Below, piece after piece: positions 47,103-55,975 of a DNA stretch of 64,000 nucleotides (the stretch's first letter is position 1; each line of letters opens with the position of its first letter). The stretch is from Paraburkholderia hospita (GTDB taxonomy: Bacteria > Pseudomonadota > Gammaproteobacteria > Burkholderiales > Burkholderiaceae): contig NZ_CP026106.1 of assembly GCF_002902965.1 (NCBI RefSeq), positions 2,852,001 to 2,916,000 on the forward strand, read 5' to 3'. The position numbers and the translations under genes are program-made. The notes under the pieces are model-generated. The model was given only the letters and a program-made list of their open reading frames with translations, searched no databases and was not told the DNA's origin.

Positions 47103-47416
47103 AGATCGTCTCCGCTGTCGGCAGCGGTTGTACCTGCTGTGTTCACGGGAAGCGGCTTGAGCGTTTCGCCATCGAGGACGCGCACCTGCTGCTCCACCTT
47201 TTCGAGTTGCTGCTGGCAGAACGCCACGAGCACGGCGCCGCGCCGGTAAGCCGCAAGCGACTCTTCCAGACTGAGGCTGCCGCCCTCCATGCGCCCAACG
47301 AGCCCCTCCAGCTCCGCCAGCGCTGCCTCGTAGCTCTCCGGCAGCGGTGAATTGTCGGAACCTTCGGTGCTGGTGGGGGACAAACCAGCCGTATCCGTGG
47401 AAGCCGTCTTCGCCAT
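47099..47416 (-). CDS. xseB: Exodeoxyribonuclease VII small subunit
   Basis: This 105-residue protein contains the XseB core SYEAALAELEGLVGRMEGGSLSLEESLAAYRRGAVLVAFCQQQLEKVEQQV, with extra Ser/Thr-rich N-terminal residues. It is the small subunit of exonuclease VII, which degrades single-stranded DNA. It heads the xseB-ispA-dxs operon and overlaps ispA by 4 nt. The ATG at 47416 is the likely start. Confidence 0.93.
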   Translation of the reverse strand: MAKTASTDTAGLSPTSTEGSDNSPLPESYEAALAELEGLVGRMEGGSLSLEESLAAYRRGAVLVAFCQQQLEKVEQQVRVLDGETLKPLPVNTAGTTAADSGDDL

Positions 47417-47625
47417 GAATCGTCGCAAAATTAAAACAAGTCGGACATTCTACGGCAAAAGCGAGATTTTCGACCTGTGAGCCCACCAATGGGTATCGGC
47501 ACGGCCGTTGCGCAACACTTTAGACGATAGAAATAAATCCAACGTTTGCGTGGCGAAATCGCGAGCTTCCCCGACATTTTTAACCCAAATCAGGTACTTA
47601 AGCGCCCCAAGGAGGGGGAAACGGG

Positions 47626-47631
47626 TATAAT
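47626..47631 (+). promoter_or_regulatory. Probable -10 box for the Rieske oxygenase gene
   Basis: A perfect TATAAT follows GGG and sits 72 bp upstream of the oxygenase start. No good -35 is visible at the usual distance. Confidence 0.45.
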
Positions 47632-47702
47632 CGCGGGCTCCCTAAATCGAATCTTCGATGGTTGGGTTGTTCACTGCTTTCACGTCTTCATCGGGAGTGG
47701 GA

Positions 47703-48809
47703 ATGTCCAATCTGAGCAATGCATTGCAGCTCAAGGCTATTCACAGCCAGCTGCCAGTCACGGCTTACTTTGACCCGGCGCTCCACGAGCGCGAACTCGA
47801 AACCCTTTTCAAGAAAGGTCCTCGCTACGTCGGGCACGAACTCATGGTTCCCGAAGCGGGTAACTATTTTGCCTTGCCTAGCGAACGCGAGGGGCGCGTG
47901 CTCGTCCGCAACCAGCAGTCGCAGATCGAACTGCTGTCGAACGTGTGCCGCCACCGTCAGGCGATCATGCTGAACGGCCGCGGGCAGACGGAGAACATCG
48001 TCTGTCCCCTGCATCGCTGGACCTACGACCTGAACGGCCAGTTGCTCGGCGCGCCGCATTTCGCCGACAACCCCTGCCTGAATCTCGGCGCCACTCCGCT
48101 GCAAAGCTGGAACGGCCTGCTGTTCGAAACGCAGGGCCGCGACGTCGCGAAAGACCTGTCACGTCTCGGCACGGCGAAGCACTTCGACTTCACGGACTAC
48201 ATGTTCGATCACGTCGAAGTGCACGAGTGCGACTACAACTGGAAGACCTTCATCGAGGTCTATCTGGAGGACTATCACGTCGTGCCGTTCCACCCGGGCC
48301 TCGGCAGCTTCGTCAACTGCGACGATCTGAAGTGGGAGTTCGGCGACTGGTACAGCGTGCAGACGGTCGGCGTGCACAACCAGCTCGCACGTCCGGGCAG
48401 CCCGACGTATCGTAAGTGGCACGATGAAGTGCTGCGCTACCGCGACGGCAAGATGCCCGAGTTCGGCGCGATCTGGATGGTGTACTACCCGGGCATCATG
48501 GTCGAGTGGTATCCGCATGTGCTCGTCGTGTCATGGCTGATTCCGCGCGGACCGCAGAAGACGACGAACGTCGTCGAGTTCTATTACCCTGAGGAAATCG
48601 CGCTGTTCGAGCGCGACTTCGTCGAAGCGGAGCGCGCCGCGTACATGGAAACGGCGCGCGAAGACGACGAAATCGCCGAACGCATGGACGCCGGACGCCG
48701 CGCGCTGCTGGATCGCGGCGAATCGCAGGTCGGTCCGTATCAGAGCCCGATGGAAGACGGCATGCAGCACTTCCACGAGTTCCTGCGCCGCGAGCTCGGC
48801 ACGGTCTGA
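47703..48809 (+). CDS. Rieske aromatic-ring-hydroxylating oxygenase alpha subunit
   Basis: This 368-residue protein has an N-terminal Rieske domain with CRHRQ near 83 and CPLHRW near 101, and a C-terminal mononuclear iron domain with NWKTFIEVYLEDYHVVPFHPG near 190 supplying Glu/Asp and two His ligands. It is thus a complete oxygenase alpha subunit, but no reductase, ferredoxin or beta subunit is encoded nearby. The GGGAG site before 47703 sets the start. It faces the xseB-ispA-dxs isoprenoid operon. The substrate is unknown. Confidence 0.88.
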   Translation: MSNLSNALQLKAIHSQLPVTAYFDPALHERELETLFKKGPRYVGHELMVPEAGNYFALPSEREGRVLVRNQQSQIELLSNVCRHRQAIMLNGRGQTENIVCPLHRWTYDLNGQLLGAPHFADNPCLNLGATPLQSWNGLLFETQGRDVAKDLSRLGTAKHFDFTDYMFDHVEVHECDYNWKTFIEVYLEDYHVVPFHPGLGSFVNCDDLKWEFGDWYSVQTVGVHNQLARPGSPTYRKWHDEVLRYRDGKMPEFGAIWMVYYPGIMVEWYPHVLVVSWLIPRGPQKTTNVVEFYYPEEIALFERDFVEAERAAYMETAREDDEIAERMDAGRRALLDRGESQVGPYQSPMEDGMQHFHEFLRRELGTV

Positions 48810-48848
48810 TCGAGCCGCCGCGAGCGGCATCTACGGCTTCATACAAGG

Positions 48849-48875
48849 AATGACGGGCTTCGGCCCGTCATTTTT
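48849..48875 (+). terminator. Intrinsic terminator after the Rieske oxygenase
   Basis: A perfect 10-bp stem, AATGACGGGC/GCCCGTCATT, with a TTCG tetraloop is followed by T-runs. Confidence 0.92.
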
Positions 48876-48930
48876 GTTTAGACTAGAGATATCGTTCGGC
48901 GCTGCCGAAGTCAGTCTCTCAGGAGCCGTC

Positions 48931-49803
48931 ATGCCACACACTCACTACACCACGCTGATCTCCGCAGGCAATCTCGCCGAACGTCTGGCCGCCGCGCCGG
49001 GCAGCGTGTTCATCGTCGATTGCCGTTTCGATCTCGCCGATACCGACTCCGGCGAAAAAGCCTACGCGGCGGCCCATCTGCCGCAAGCGCACTATCTGCA
49101 CCTCGACCGCGATCTGTCCGGACCGAAGACGGGCAGCAACGGACGTCATCCGTTGCCGGACCGTCAGAAGCTGGTCGAGCGTCTGGGCGCACTCGGCCTC
49201 AAGCAAGGCCAGCAAGTGGTCGCGTACGACGCGCAAGGCGGCATGTACGCCGCGCGTCTGTGGTGGCTGCTGCGCTGGCTGGGTCACGATTCCGTCGCGC
49301 TGCTCGACGGCGGGCTGCAGGCGTGGGAAGCGGCCGGCCACCCGCTGACGCAGGACGCGCCGCCCCAGACGAGCGGCGACTTCAAGGCGGGCGCGCCGCT
49401 GGCCGTGACCGTCGATGCGCAGGCCGTGGAACGCAACATCGGCACGAAGGAACGCGTGGTGATCGACGCGCGTGCCGCTGACCGCTATCGCGGCGAGAAC
49501 GAAACGCTGGATCGCGTGGGCGGCCACATTCCGGGCGCGCGCAACCGCTTCTTCAAGGACAACCTGACCGCGGACGGCCGCTTCAAGTCCGCGCACACGC
49601 TGCGCGACGACTTCAACGCGGTAATTCCCGCAGGCGTGTCCGCCGAGCATGTGGTGCTGCAATGCGGCTCGGGTGTCACCGCTTGCCACAACGCGCTGGC
49701 CATGGAAATCGCCGGGCTGCATGGCGCGGCGCTGTATGCCGGGTCGTGGAGCGAATGGAGTTCGGATACGTCGCGGCCTGTGGCGACGGGACCGAATCCG
49801 TAA
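48931..49803 (+). CDS. sseA: Sulfurtransferase (two rhodanese domains)
   Basis: This 290-residue protein has two rhodanese domains. The C-terminal one carries the active-site loop LQCGSGVTA with Cys245. CGSGVT is the loop type of 3-mercaptopyruvate sulfurtransferases such as SseA, so that activity is likelier than thiosulfate, though both fit. AGGAG lies 7 nt before the ATG at 48931. It moves sulfane sulfur in the cytosol; there is no signal peptide. It lies alone between two hairpins. Confidence 0.88.
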   Translation: MPHTHYTTLISAGNLAERLAAAPGSVFIVDCRFDLADTDSGEKAYAAAHLPQAHYLHLDRDLSGPKTGSNGRHPLPDRQKLVERLGALGLKQGQQVVAYDAQGGMYAARLWWLLRWLGHDSVALLDGGLQAWEAAGHPLTQDAPPQTSGDFKAGAPLAVTVDAQAVERNIGTKERVVIDARAADRYRGENETLDRVGGHIPGARNRFFKDNLTADGRFKSAHTLRDDFNAVIPAGVSAEHVVLQCGSGVTACHNALAMEIAGLHGAALYAGSWSEWSSDTSRPVATGPNP

Positions 49804-49812
49804 CCGCTTTTT

Positions 49813-49846
49813 GTCTGCGCTGCCGACGATCGCCGGCGGCGCAGAC
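49813..49846. terminator. Hairpin between convergent sulfurtransferase and hydrolase genes
   Basis: GTCTGCGC-TGCCG pairs with CGGCG-GCGCAGAC with one mismatch. There is no T-run on the outer side, so it is only a probable terminator. Confidence 0.5.
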
Positions 49847-49858
49847 GCGAGCCAAAAC

Positions 49859-50731
49859 TCAACCGACGCCGTGCGCCTTGAACCACGTAAGCGTGCGGCG
49901 CCAGCCGTCTTCGGCATCGGCTTGCTTGTAACTCGGCCGATAATCCGCAAAGAACGCATGCCCCGCGTCGTCATACACGACGAACTCCGAGCCGCGCCCC
50001 GCCTGCGGCCCCTGCGCGATCGCCTGCTTCATCTTGTCGAGCGAGTCCTGCGGGATGCTCTGGTCCTGCCGACCATATAGCCCCAGCACGGGCACCTGCA
50101 GATCCGACACGCGGTCGATCGGATTGGCAGGCGTGATCGGCGTCTGATTGCCGGCCACCCGCCCATACCACGCCACCCCCGCCTTCAACCGCGGATTGTG
50201 CTCCGCATAGAGCCACGCGATGCGCCCGCCCCAGCAGAAACCGTTGATGCCGATCTTGTTCACGTCGCCGCCATGCTCGCCCGCCCATTTGAAGGTCGCG
50301 TCGAGGTCTGCCATCGCCTGTGAATCGGGCACCTTGCTGAGAACCTGCTCGTTCAATTGCTGGATCGTCGGATACGCGTTCGGGTCGCCCTGCCGCACGA
50401 AGAGGTTGGGCGCGATCGCAAGATAGCCAAGCTTGGCGAAGCGCCGGCAGACATCGGCGATATGTTCGTGCACGCCGAACGCCTCGTGAACCACGATGAT
50501 CACGGGCAGATGCGTCTTGCCCTTCGGCTGCGCCCGATAAGCGGGCACCAGCGTATCGCCCGACTTGATGCCGACTTCGCCCGCCTCGAGGCCTTCGCTG
50601 TCCGTATGGATCGTCTGCGCGGACACGGGCAGCACGCACGCTGCGAAACCAGTGCCGAGCGCCGCCTTGATGAAGGTGCGCCGGTCGAAGGGAACATGGG
50701 GAACGAGACTGTCGACTTCTGGCTTCAACAT
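49859..50731 (-). CDS. Dienelactone hydrolase family protein with Tat-type signal
   Basis: This 290-residue alpha/beta hydrolase has the DLH nucleophile NGFCWGG (Cys near 172), Asp in LYGRQDQS and His in DDAGHAFF, a complete Cys-Asp-His triad. The N-terminus DRRTFIKAALGTGFAACVLPVSAQ fits a twin-arginine signal, so the enzyme is probably exported folded to the periplasm. A GAGGAG site precedes the ATG at 50731. DLH enzymes open lactone rings in chloroaromatic pathways, but no such pathway is nearby. Confidence 0.88.
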   Translation of the reverse strand: MLKPEVDSLVPHVPFDRRTFIKAALGTGFAACVLPVSAQTIHTDSEGLEAGEVGIKSGDTLVPAYRAQPKGKTHLPVIIVVHEAFGVHEHIADVCRRFAKLGYLAIAPNLFVRQGDPNAYPTIQQLNEQVLSKVPDSQAMADLDATFKWAGEHGGDVNKIGINGFCWGGRIAWLYAEHNPRLKAGVAWYGRVAGNQTPITPANPIDRVSDLQVPVLGLYGRQDQSIPQDSLDKMKQAIAQGPQAGRGSEFVVYDDAGHAFFADYRPSYKQADAEDGWRRTLTWFKAHGVG

Positions 50732-50770
50732 GCTGTGCTCCTCTTTTGGAATGGGTGGACGGCAAGGAGC

Positions 50771-50801
50771 CAACAGGATACGCGCAAAGCGCATCCTGTT
50801 G
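50771..50801 (-). terminator. Hairpin between NADH dehydrogenase and dienelactone hydrolase
   Basis: CAACAGGATACGC and GCGCATCCTGTTG form a 13-bp stem with one mismatch and a GCAAA loop. It follows the NDH-2 stop and precedes the hydrolase start, both on the minus strand. Confidence 0.6.
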
Positions 50802-50841
50802 CAGAAGCATCGATATCGATCAGCGAAGGTTCAATAAAGGT

Positions 50842-52188
50842 TCAGTGCAGCTTGACGCGCGGCAGCGTCGTCCGCCGCAGCCAGTGCGCGAAGGTATCGA
50901 GCACCATGCGCGCATAGCCGTGCAGCGCGGCGATATGCAGCCGGTACAGCGACATGTACATGAAGCGCGCAAACAGCCCTTCGATCAGCATATTGCCGCC
51001 GATCACGCCGCCCATCAGATTGCCCACGGCGCTGAAGTGCCCGAGCGACACCAGCGAGCCGAAGTCGCGATACGTGAACTCCGGCAGCGGCCGGCCTTCG
51101 AGCCGGTTGCCAAGCGCCCGCAGCAGGAAGCTCGCCTGCTGGTGCGCGGCCTGCGCGCGCGGCGGCACGTTGCGTTCGTTGCCAGGCCACGCACACGCGG
51201 CACAATCGCCGAGCGCGAAGACGTTGTCATCGATCATGGTCTGCAGCGTGGGGCGCACTTCGAGCTGGCCAAGCCGGTTCACGGGCAGGCCGTCGAGCTG
51301 GCTCAGCACGGCTGGCGCCTTGATGCCCGCCGCCCACACGGTCAGATCGGCGCGCACCGTCTTGCCGCTTGCCGTGCGCACGACGCCTGGCGCGACTTCC
51401 GCCACCGTCTCGCCGACCATCAGCTTCACACCGAGCTTTTGCAGCAGCTCGGACGTGGCCGTCGATACGCGTTCCTGAAGCGCCGGCAGAATGCGCGGCC
51501 CGGCCTCGATCAGCACGATGCCGACATCGTGGCGCGGATCGAGCTTGTGCAGCCCATAGGCTGACAGCACCTGCGCCGTATTGCGCAGTTCCGCCGACAA
51601 TTCGACGCCCGTCGCGCCGCCGCCGACAATCGCGACCTGGATGCGCGGCTCCGTCGACGTCGTGCCGGGATTCGTTTCGACGGGTTCGTGCGCCTGATGC
51701 TCGGCGCGCATGCAGGCGGCGATCAGGCGCTTGCGGAAGCGTTCGGCCTGGTGAACGGTATCGAGCGCGAGTGAATATTCAGGCGCGCCCTTGACGCCGA
51801 AGAAATGCGTCGTACTGCCGATCGCAATCACCAGCGTGTCGTATTCGAGAACCCGTTCGGGGAGCAGTTCGGCGCCGTCGTCGTCGAGCACGCGGCCAAG
51901 TCTGATGGACTTCGCCGTGCGGTCGAGCGCCACCAGTTCGCCCTGCTGGAATTCGAAGCCATGCCAGCGCGCCTGCGCCGCATATTCGAGTTCCTGCGTG
52001 AACGGGTCCATGCTGCCCGCCGCCACCTCGTGCAGCAGCGGCTTCCAGATATGAGTCGGATTACGATCGACCAGCGCCACCTGCGCGCGCGGCTCACCGC
52101 CGCGCTTTCTGCGCGCATAGCGATCGCCGAGCCGTGTCGCCAGCTCCAGGCCTCCCGCGCCTCCACCTACGACGACAAAACGATGCAT
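50842..52188 (-). CDS. ndh: NADH dehydrogenase type II
   Basis: This 448-residue flavoprotein is a rotenone-insensitive NDH-2. It has an FAD-binding VVVGGGAGGLELATRLG at the N-terminus, an NADH-binding AIVGGGATGVELSAEL near 180, the WAAGIKAP block near 300 and FALGDCAACAWP near 335. The C-terminal amphipathic part would anchor it to the inner membrane. It passes electrons from NADH to quinone without pumping protons. The ATG at 52188 is the family start. Confidence 0.93.
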   Translation of the reverse strand: MHRFVVVGGGAGGLELATRLGDRYARRKRGGEPRAQVALVDRNPTHIWKPLLHEVAAGSMDPFTQELEYAAQARWHGFEFQQGELVALDRTAKSIRLGRVLDDDGAELLPERVLEYDTLVIAIGSTTHFFGVKGAPEYSLALDTVHQAERFRKRLIAACMRAEHQAHEPVETNPGTTSTEPRIQVAIVGGGATGVELSAELRNTAQVLSAYGLHKLDPRHDVGIVLIEAGPRILPALQERVSTATSELLQKLGVKLMVGETVAEVAPGVVRTASGKTVRADLTVWAAGIKAPAVLSQLDGLPVNRLGQLEVRPTLQTMIDDNVFALGDCAACAWPGNERNVPPRAQAAHQQASFLLRALGNRLEGRPLPEFTYRDFGSLVSLGHFSAVGNLMGGVIGGNMLIEGLFARFMYMSLYRLHIAALHGYARMVLDTFAHWLRRTTLPRVKLH

Positions 52189-52387
52189 CAGAACTCTCCG
52201 TATTGACCGATAAAGCCGTGCGTCGATGCGGCGCGCGTGCGGCCGCTGTGTAATCGCGTAGTGTCGATTGTCGGCGAGCAATGGGACAAGTCACAAGCCT
52301 GTCAAAACATAACTGTGACATGCGAGCGACGTTATCCCATTGACCTGAAGAAGCAACAATGTTGTGTCAGTGTGGCATGAAAAGCAT

Positions 52388-52401
52388 GACTGACATGTCA
52401 G
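52388..52401. promoter_or_regulatory. Perfect 14-bp palindrome upstream of ndh
   Basis: ACTGACATGTCAGT is a perfect dyad lying 28 bp after the polA stop and about 200 bp upstream of the ndh start. A regulator binding site is possible. Confidence 0.35.
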
Positions 52402-52428
52402 TGCGCCCTCCCAAGCCTCGATGTGCGC

Positions 52429-55170
52429 TCAGTGCGCTTCCTCCCAGTTTGCGCCCGCGCCCACGTCGGCGACGAGCGGCACCTTCAGTTGCGCGACGCC
52501 GCACATCAGTTCCGGCAAGCGCTTACGTACGTCGGATAGTTCGTCGTCCGGCACTTCGAGAATCAGTTCATCGTGCACCTGCATGATCATGCGCGTGCCG
52601 ATGCCCGACTCCTCGATCCACTTCTGCACCGCGATCATCGACATCTTGATCAGATCGGCGGCCGTGCCTTGCATCGGCGCGTTGATCGCGGCGCGCTCCG
52701 CCGCCTGACGGCGTGGGCCGTTGCCGCCGTTGATCTCGGGCAGCCACAGCCGGCGGCCGAACACGGTTTCGACGTAGCCCTTCATCTTGGCGCTCGTCCG
52801 CGTGTTCTCCATATACGCGGCGACGCCAGGATAGCGCGCGAAATAGCGGTCGATATACAGCTTCGCCGCATCGCGCGTGATGCCGAGATTCGACGCGAGA
52901 CCGAACGAGCTCATGCCGTAGATCAGGCCGAAGTTGATGACCTTCGCGATACGCCGCTGATCGTTCGATACTTCGAGCGGCGTCACGCTGAACACTTCGG
53001 ATGCCGTGGCGCGGTGAATGTCCTCGCCCTGCTTGAACGCGCGCAGCAGCGCTTCGTCGCCCGAGATATGCGCCATGATGCGCAGCTCGATCTGCGAATA
53101 GTCCGCCGACACCAGCTTGTGTCCCGGCGGCGCGATGAACGCCTCGCGAATCCGGCGGCCTTCGCCCGTGCGTACGGGAATGTTCTGCAGATTCGGATCG
53201 TTCGATGCAAGGCGCCCCGTCACCGCAACGGCTTGTGCATAGTTCGTATGCACGCGGCCCGTGGCGGCGTTGACCATGCGCGGCAGCTTGTCGGTGTACG
53301 TCGACTTGAGCTTCGACAGGCCGCGATGTTCGAGCAGGACCTTTGGCAGCGGATAGTCTTCCGCGAGTTTTTGCAGCACCTCTTCGTCAGTAGACGGCGC
53401 GCCGCTCGGCGTTTTCTTGATGACGGGCAATTCGAGCTTCTCGAAGAAGATCTGGCCGATCTGTTTCGGCGAGCCGAGATTGAATTCGCCGCCTGCGAAT
53501 TCGTACGCCTGTTTTTCGAGTTCGACCAGACGCGTTGCGATCTCGTTGCTTTGCACGCGCAGCTTTTCGGCATCGATCAAGACGCCGTTGCGCTCCATCT
53601 TGCGCAGCACGCGCGAGGTCGGCACTTCGATGTCGCGGTACACGTGATCGAGCTGCGCTTCCGCGGCGACCTGCGGATACAGCGTCTGATGCAAACGCAA
53701 CGTGATGTCGGCGTCTTCGGCGGCGTATTCGGCGGCCTTGTCGAGCGCGACTTCGTCGAAGCCGATCTGCGATGCGCCCCTGCCCGCGACGTCTTCGTAC
53801 TTGATCGTCTTCAGTCCGAGGTGACGCAGCGCGAGGTTGTCCATGTCATGCGGACGATGCGATTCGAGTACGTACGACTGCAGCAGCGTGTCGTGCTCGA
53901 TGCCGTCCATCACGATGCCGTAGTTCGCGAGCACCTGCTCGTCGTACTTCAGATGCTGGCCAACCTTCTTTTTGTCCGCGCTCTCGAGCCAGGGCTTGAG
54001 CTTCGCGAGCACTTCGTCGCGCGGCAATTGCACGGGCGCATCCGGCCCGCGATGCGCAAGCGGTATATACGCGGCCTTGCCCGCTTCGACCGAGATCGAG
54101 ATGCCGACGATCTGCGCCGTCATCGGATCGAGCGACGTGGTTTCGGTATCGAACGAAGTAATGTCAGCCGCGTTGATCTTGTCGAGCCACGCGTCGAACT
54201 GCTCCCACGTCTGCACGGTGTCGTACTCGTGCTCGCCATCGACAGTCGGCGCGGGCGGCACGTCCGTCTCGGGCCCTTCGACGGCATCAGCAATTTCCAC
54301 TTCACGCAGCCACGTCTTGAAGCCGCTGCGTGTGAACACGTCGCGCAGTTCTTCGCGCGATTCGGGGCGAGTAGCAAGCGTTTCTTCGAACGAGTTGATC
54401 TGTTCCGTCAGATCGCAATCCGTATCCACCGTGACGAGCTTGCGCGCCATCGGCAGGAAATCGAGCGCGCGTCGCAGATTGTCTCCTACCGCACCTTTGA
54501 TTTCATCCGCGTGTGCGACGATGCCATCGAGGGTTTCAAATTGCGTGAGCCATTTGATCGCGGTTTTCGGGCCGCATTTTTCGACGCCTGGTACGTTGTC
54601 GACGGTATCGCCGATCAGCGACAGATAGTCGACGATGCGCTCGGGCGGTACGCCGAACTTGCCCACGACGCCTTCGCGGTCGAGCTTCTCGTTCGTCATC
54701 GTATTGATGAGGGTGACATGATCCGTCACGAGCTGCGCCAGATCCTTGTCCCCAGTGGATACGATCACGTTCATGCCGCGCGCCTCGGCCCGCTTCGCGA
54801 GCGTGCCGATCACGTCGTCGGCCTCGACGCCTTCGATCATCAGGAGCGGCCAGCCGAGCGAACGCACAGCGACGTGAATCGGTTCGATCTGCTTCGAGAG
54901 ATCGTCGGGCATCGACGCACGGTTCGCCTTGTATTGCGGATACCAGTCGTCGCGAAACGTCTTGCCTTTGGCATCGAACACGCACGCGCTATACTCTGCC
55001 GTAACCTCCTTGCGCATACGACGGAGCATGTTGATGATCCCGTAGAGCGCTCCCGTTGGCGCACCATCGGGACCGCGCAAATCAGGCATCGCATGGTAGG
55101 CCCGGTACAGATAACTCGAACCGTCAACCAATAGCAGGGTCTTACCTTCCAGGTTCTGTTCTTCAGGCAT
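52429..55170 (-). CDS. polA: DNA polymerase I
   Basis: This 913-residue polymerase contains all three domains: the N-terminal 5'-3' exonuclease (LLVDGSSYLYRAYHA), the 3'-5' exonuclease with FDTETTSLDP intact near 345, and the polymerase with SADYSQIELRIMAH and MQVHDELILEVPD. The intact DTET indicates a proofreading-capable enzyme. It repairs DNA and processes Okazaki fragments. Its ATG lies one base from the ATG of the divergent LOG gene. Confidence 0.98.
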   Translation of the reverse strand: MPEEQNLEGKTLLLVDGSSYLYRAYHAMPDLRGPDGAPTGALYGIINMLRRMRKEVTAEYSACVFDAKGKTFRDDWYPQYKANRASMPDDLSKQIEPIHVAVRSLGWPLLMIEGVEADDVIGTLAKRAEARGMNVIVSTGDKDLAQLVTDHVTLINTMTNEKLDREGVVGKFGVPPERIVDYLSLIGDTVDNVPGVEKCGPKTAIKWLTQFETLDGIVAHADEIKGAVGDNLRRALDFLPMARKLVTVDTDCDLTEQINSFEETLATRPESREELRDVFTRSGFKTWLREVEIADAVEGPETDVPPAPTVDGEHEYDTVQTWEQFDAWLDKINAADITSFDTETTSLDPMTAQIVGISISVEAGKAAYIPLAHRGPDAPVQLPRDEVLAKLKPWLESADKKKVGQHLKYDEQVLANYGIVMDGIEHDTLLQSYVLESHRPHDMDNLALRHLGLKTIKYEDVAGRGASQIGFDEVALDKAAEYAAEDADITLRLHQTLYPQVAAEAQLDHVYRDIEVPTSRVLRKMERNGVLIDAEKLRVQSNEIATRLVELEKQAYEFAGGEFNLGSPKQIGQIFFEKLELPVIKKTPSGAPSTDEEVLQKLAEDYPLPKVLLEHRGLSKLKSTYTDKLPRMVNAATGRVHTNYAQAVAVTGRLASNDPNLQNIPVRTGEGRRIREAFIAPPGHKLVSADYSQIELRIMAHISGDEALLRAFKQGEDIHRATASEVFSVTPLEVSNDQRRIAKVINFGLIYGMSSFGLASNLGITRDAAKLYIDRYFARYPGVAAYMENTRTSAKMKGYVETVFGRRLWLPEINGGNGPRRQAAERAAINAPMQGTAADLIKMSMIAVQKWIEESGIGTRMIMQVHDELILEVPDDELSDVRKRLPELMCGVAQLKVPLVADVGAGANWEEAH

Positions 55171-55171
55171 T

Positions 55172-55915
55172 ATGACTAAGAGAAAAGTGATTCCGAGTCT
55201 GCGATCGCTCGCAGATCAAGAGCGCGCAACAGCCAAGAAGGCCCGCGCATCGTGGCAGATGTTCACGATTATGGCAGAGTTTATCGAGGCGACCGAGTAC
55301 CTGTCGGAGATCCGCCCGGCCGTGAGCATCTATGGTTCGGCGCGTCTGAAACCGAACTCGCCTTACTACAAACTGGCCACGCAGATCGCGCGCAAACTGT
55401 CCGACGCGGGCTTTGCCGTGATCTCCGGCGGCGGCCCCGGCATCATGGAAGCGGCCAACAAGGGCGCGCATGCGGGCAAGGCGCCGTCGGTCGGCCTGAA
55501 CATCGAGTTGCCGCATGAGCAGTCGGGCAACCAGTGGCAGGACATCTCGCTGCGCTTCCGTCACTTCTTCACGCGCAAGGTCACGTTCGTGAAGAACTCG
55601 GATGCCGTCATCGTGATGCCGGGTGGATTCGGCACGCTCGACGAACTGGCCGAAGTGCTCACGCTGATTCAAACCAAGAAGTCGCGGCACGTGCCTATCA
55701 TTCTTGTCGGCGCGGAGTTCTGGAAGGGACTGCTGGGCTGGTTCGAATCGCAACTGGTGCCGATGGGCCTCATCAATCCCGGCGACATGAACCTGATGCA
55801 GGTGATCGACGATCCCGACCAGGTGCTCGAAGCGGTGCTCGCGTTCTATGAAGAGCGCGAGGAACAACCCGAACAACAGCCGAAGTCGGACGAAGACCGG
55901 ATGTTCTATCTGTGA
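55172..55915 (+). CDS. LOG-family protein (cytokinin riboside monophosphate phosphoribohydrolase-like)
   Basis: This 247-residue Rossmann-like protein has GGGPGIMEAANKGAH near 90 and the LOG signature PGGFGTLDELAEVL near 150. LOG proteins hydrolyse nucleoside 5'-monophosphates (in plants and some bacteria, cytokinin nucleotides) to the free base and ribose-5-phosphate. Whether this one makes cytokinin is unknown. The start is one base from the divergent polA start, so its promoter and ribosome binding site must lie inside polA. Confidence 0.9.
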   Translation: MTKRKVIPSLRSLADQERATAKKARASWQMFTIMAEFIEATEYLSEIRPAVSIYGSARLKPNSPYYKLATQIARKLSDAGFAVISGGGPGIMEAANKGAHAGKAPSVGLNIELPHEQSGNQWQDISLRFRHFFTRKVTFVKNSDAVIVMPGGFGTLDELAEVLTLIQTKKSRHVPIILVGAEFWKGLLGWFESQLVPMGLINPGDMNLMQVIDDPDQVLEAVLAFYEEREEQPEQQPKSDEDRMFYL

Positions 55916-55975
55916 GCTTCTGACGCGATTGCGTCGCGGATGCGTGCTGTATAGAAGACGCGTCCGCGATGCGCG

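Noticed and set aside
52573..55134. Plus-strand open frame of 853 codons opposite polA
   Set aside because: polA is complete and unmistakable on the other strand. The antisense frame has no family features and follows from codon bias.
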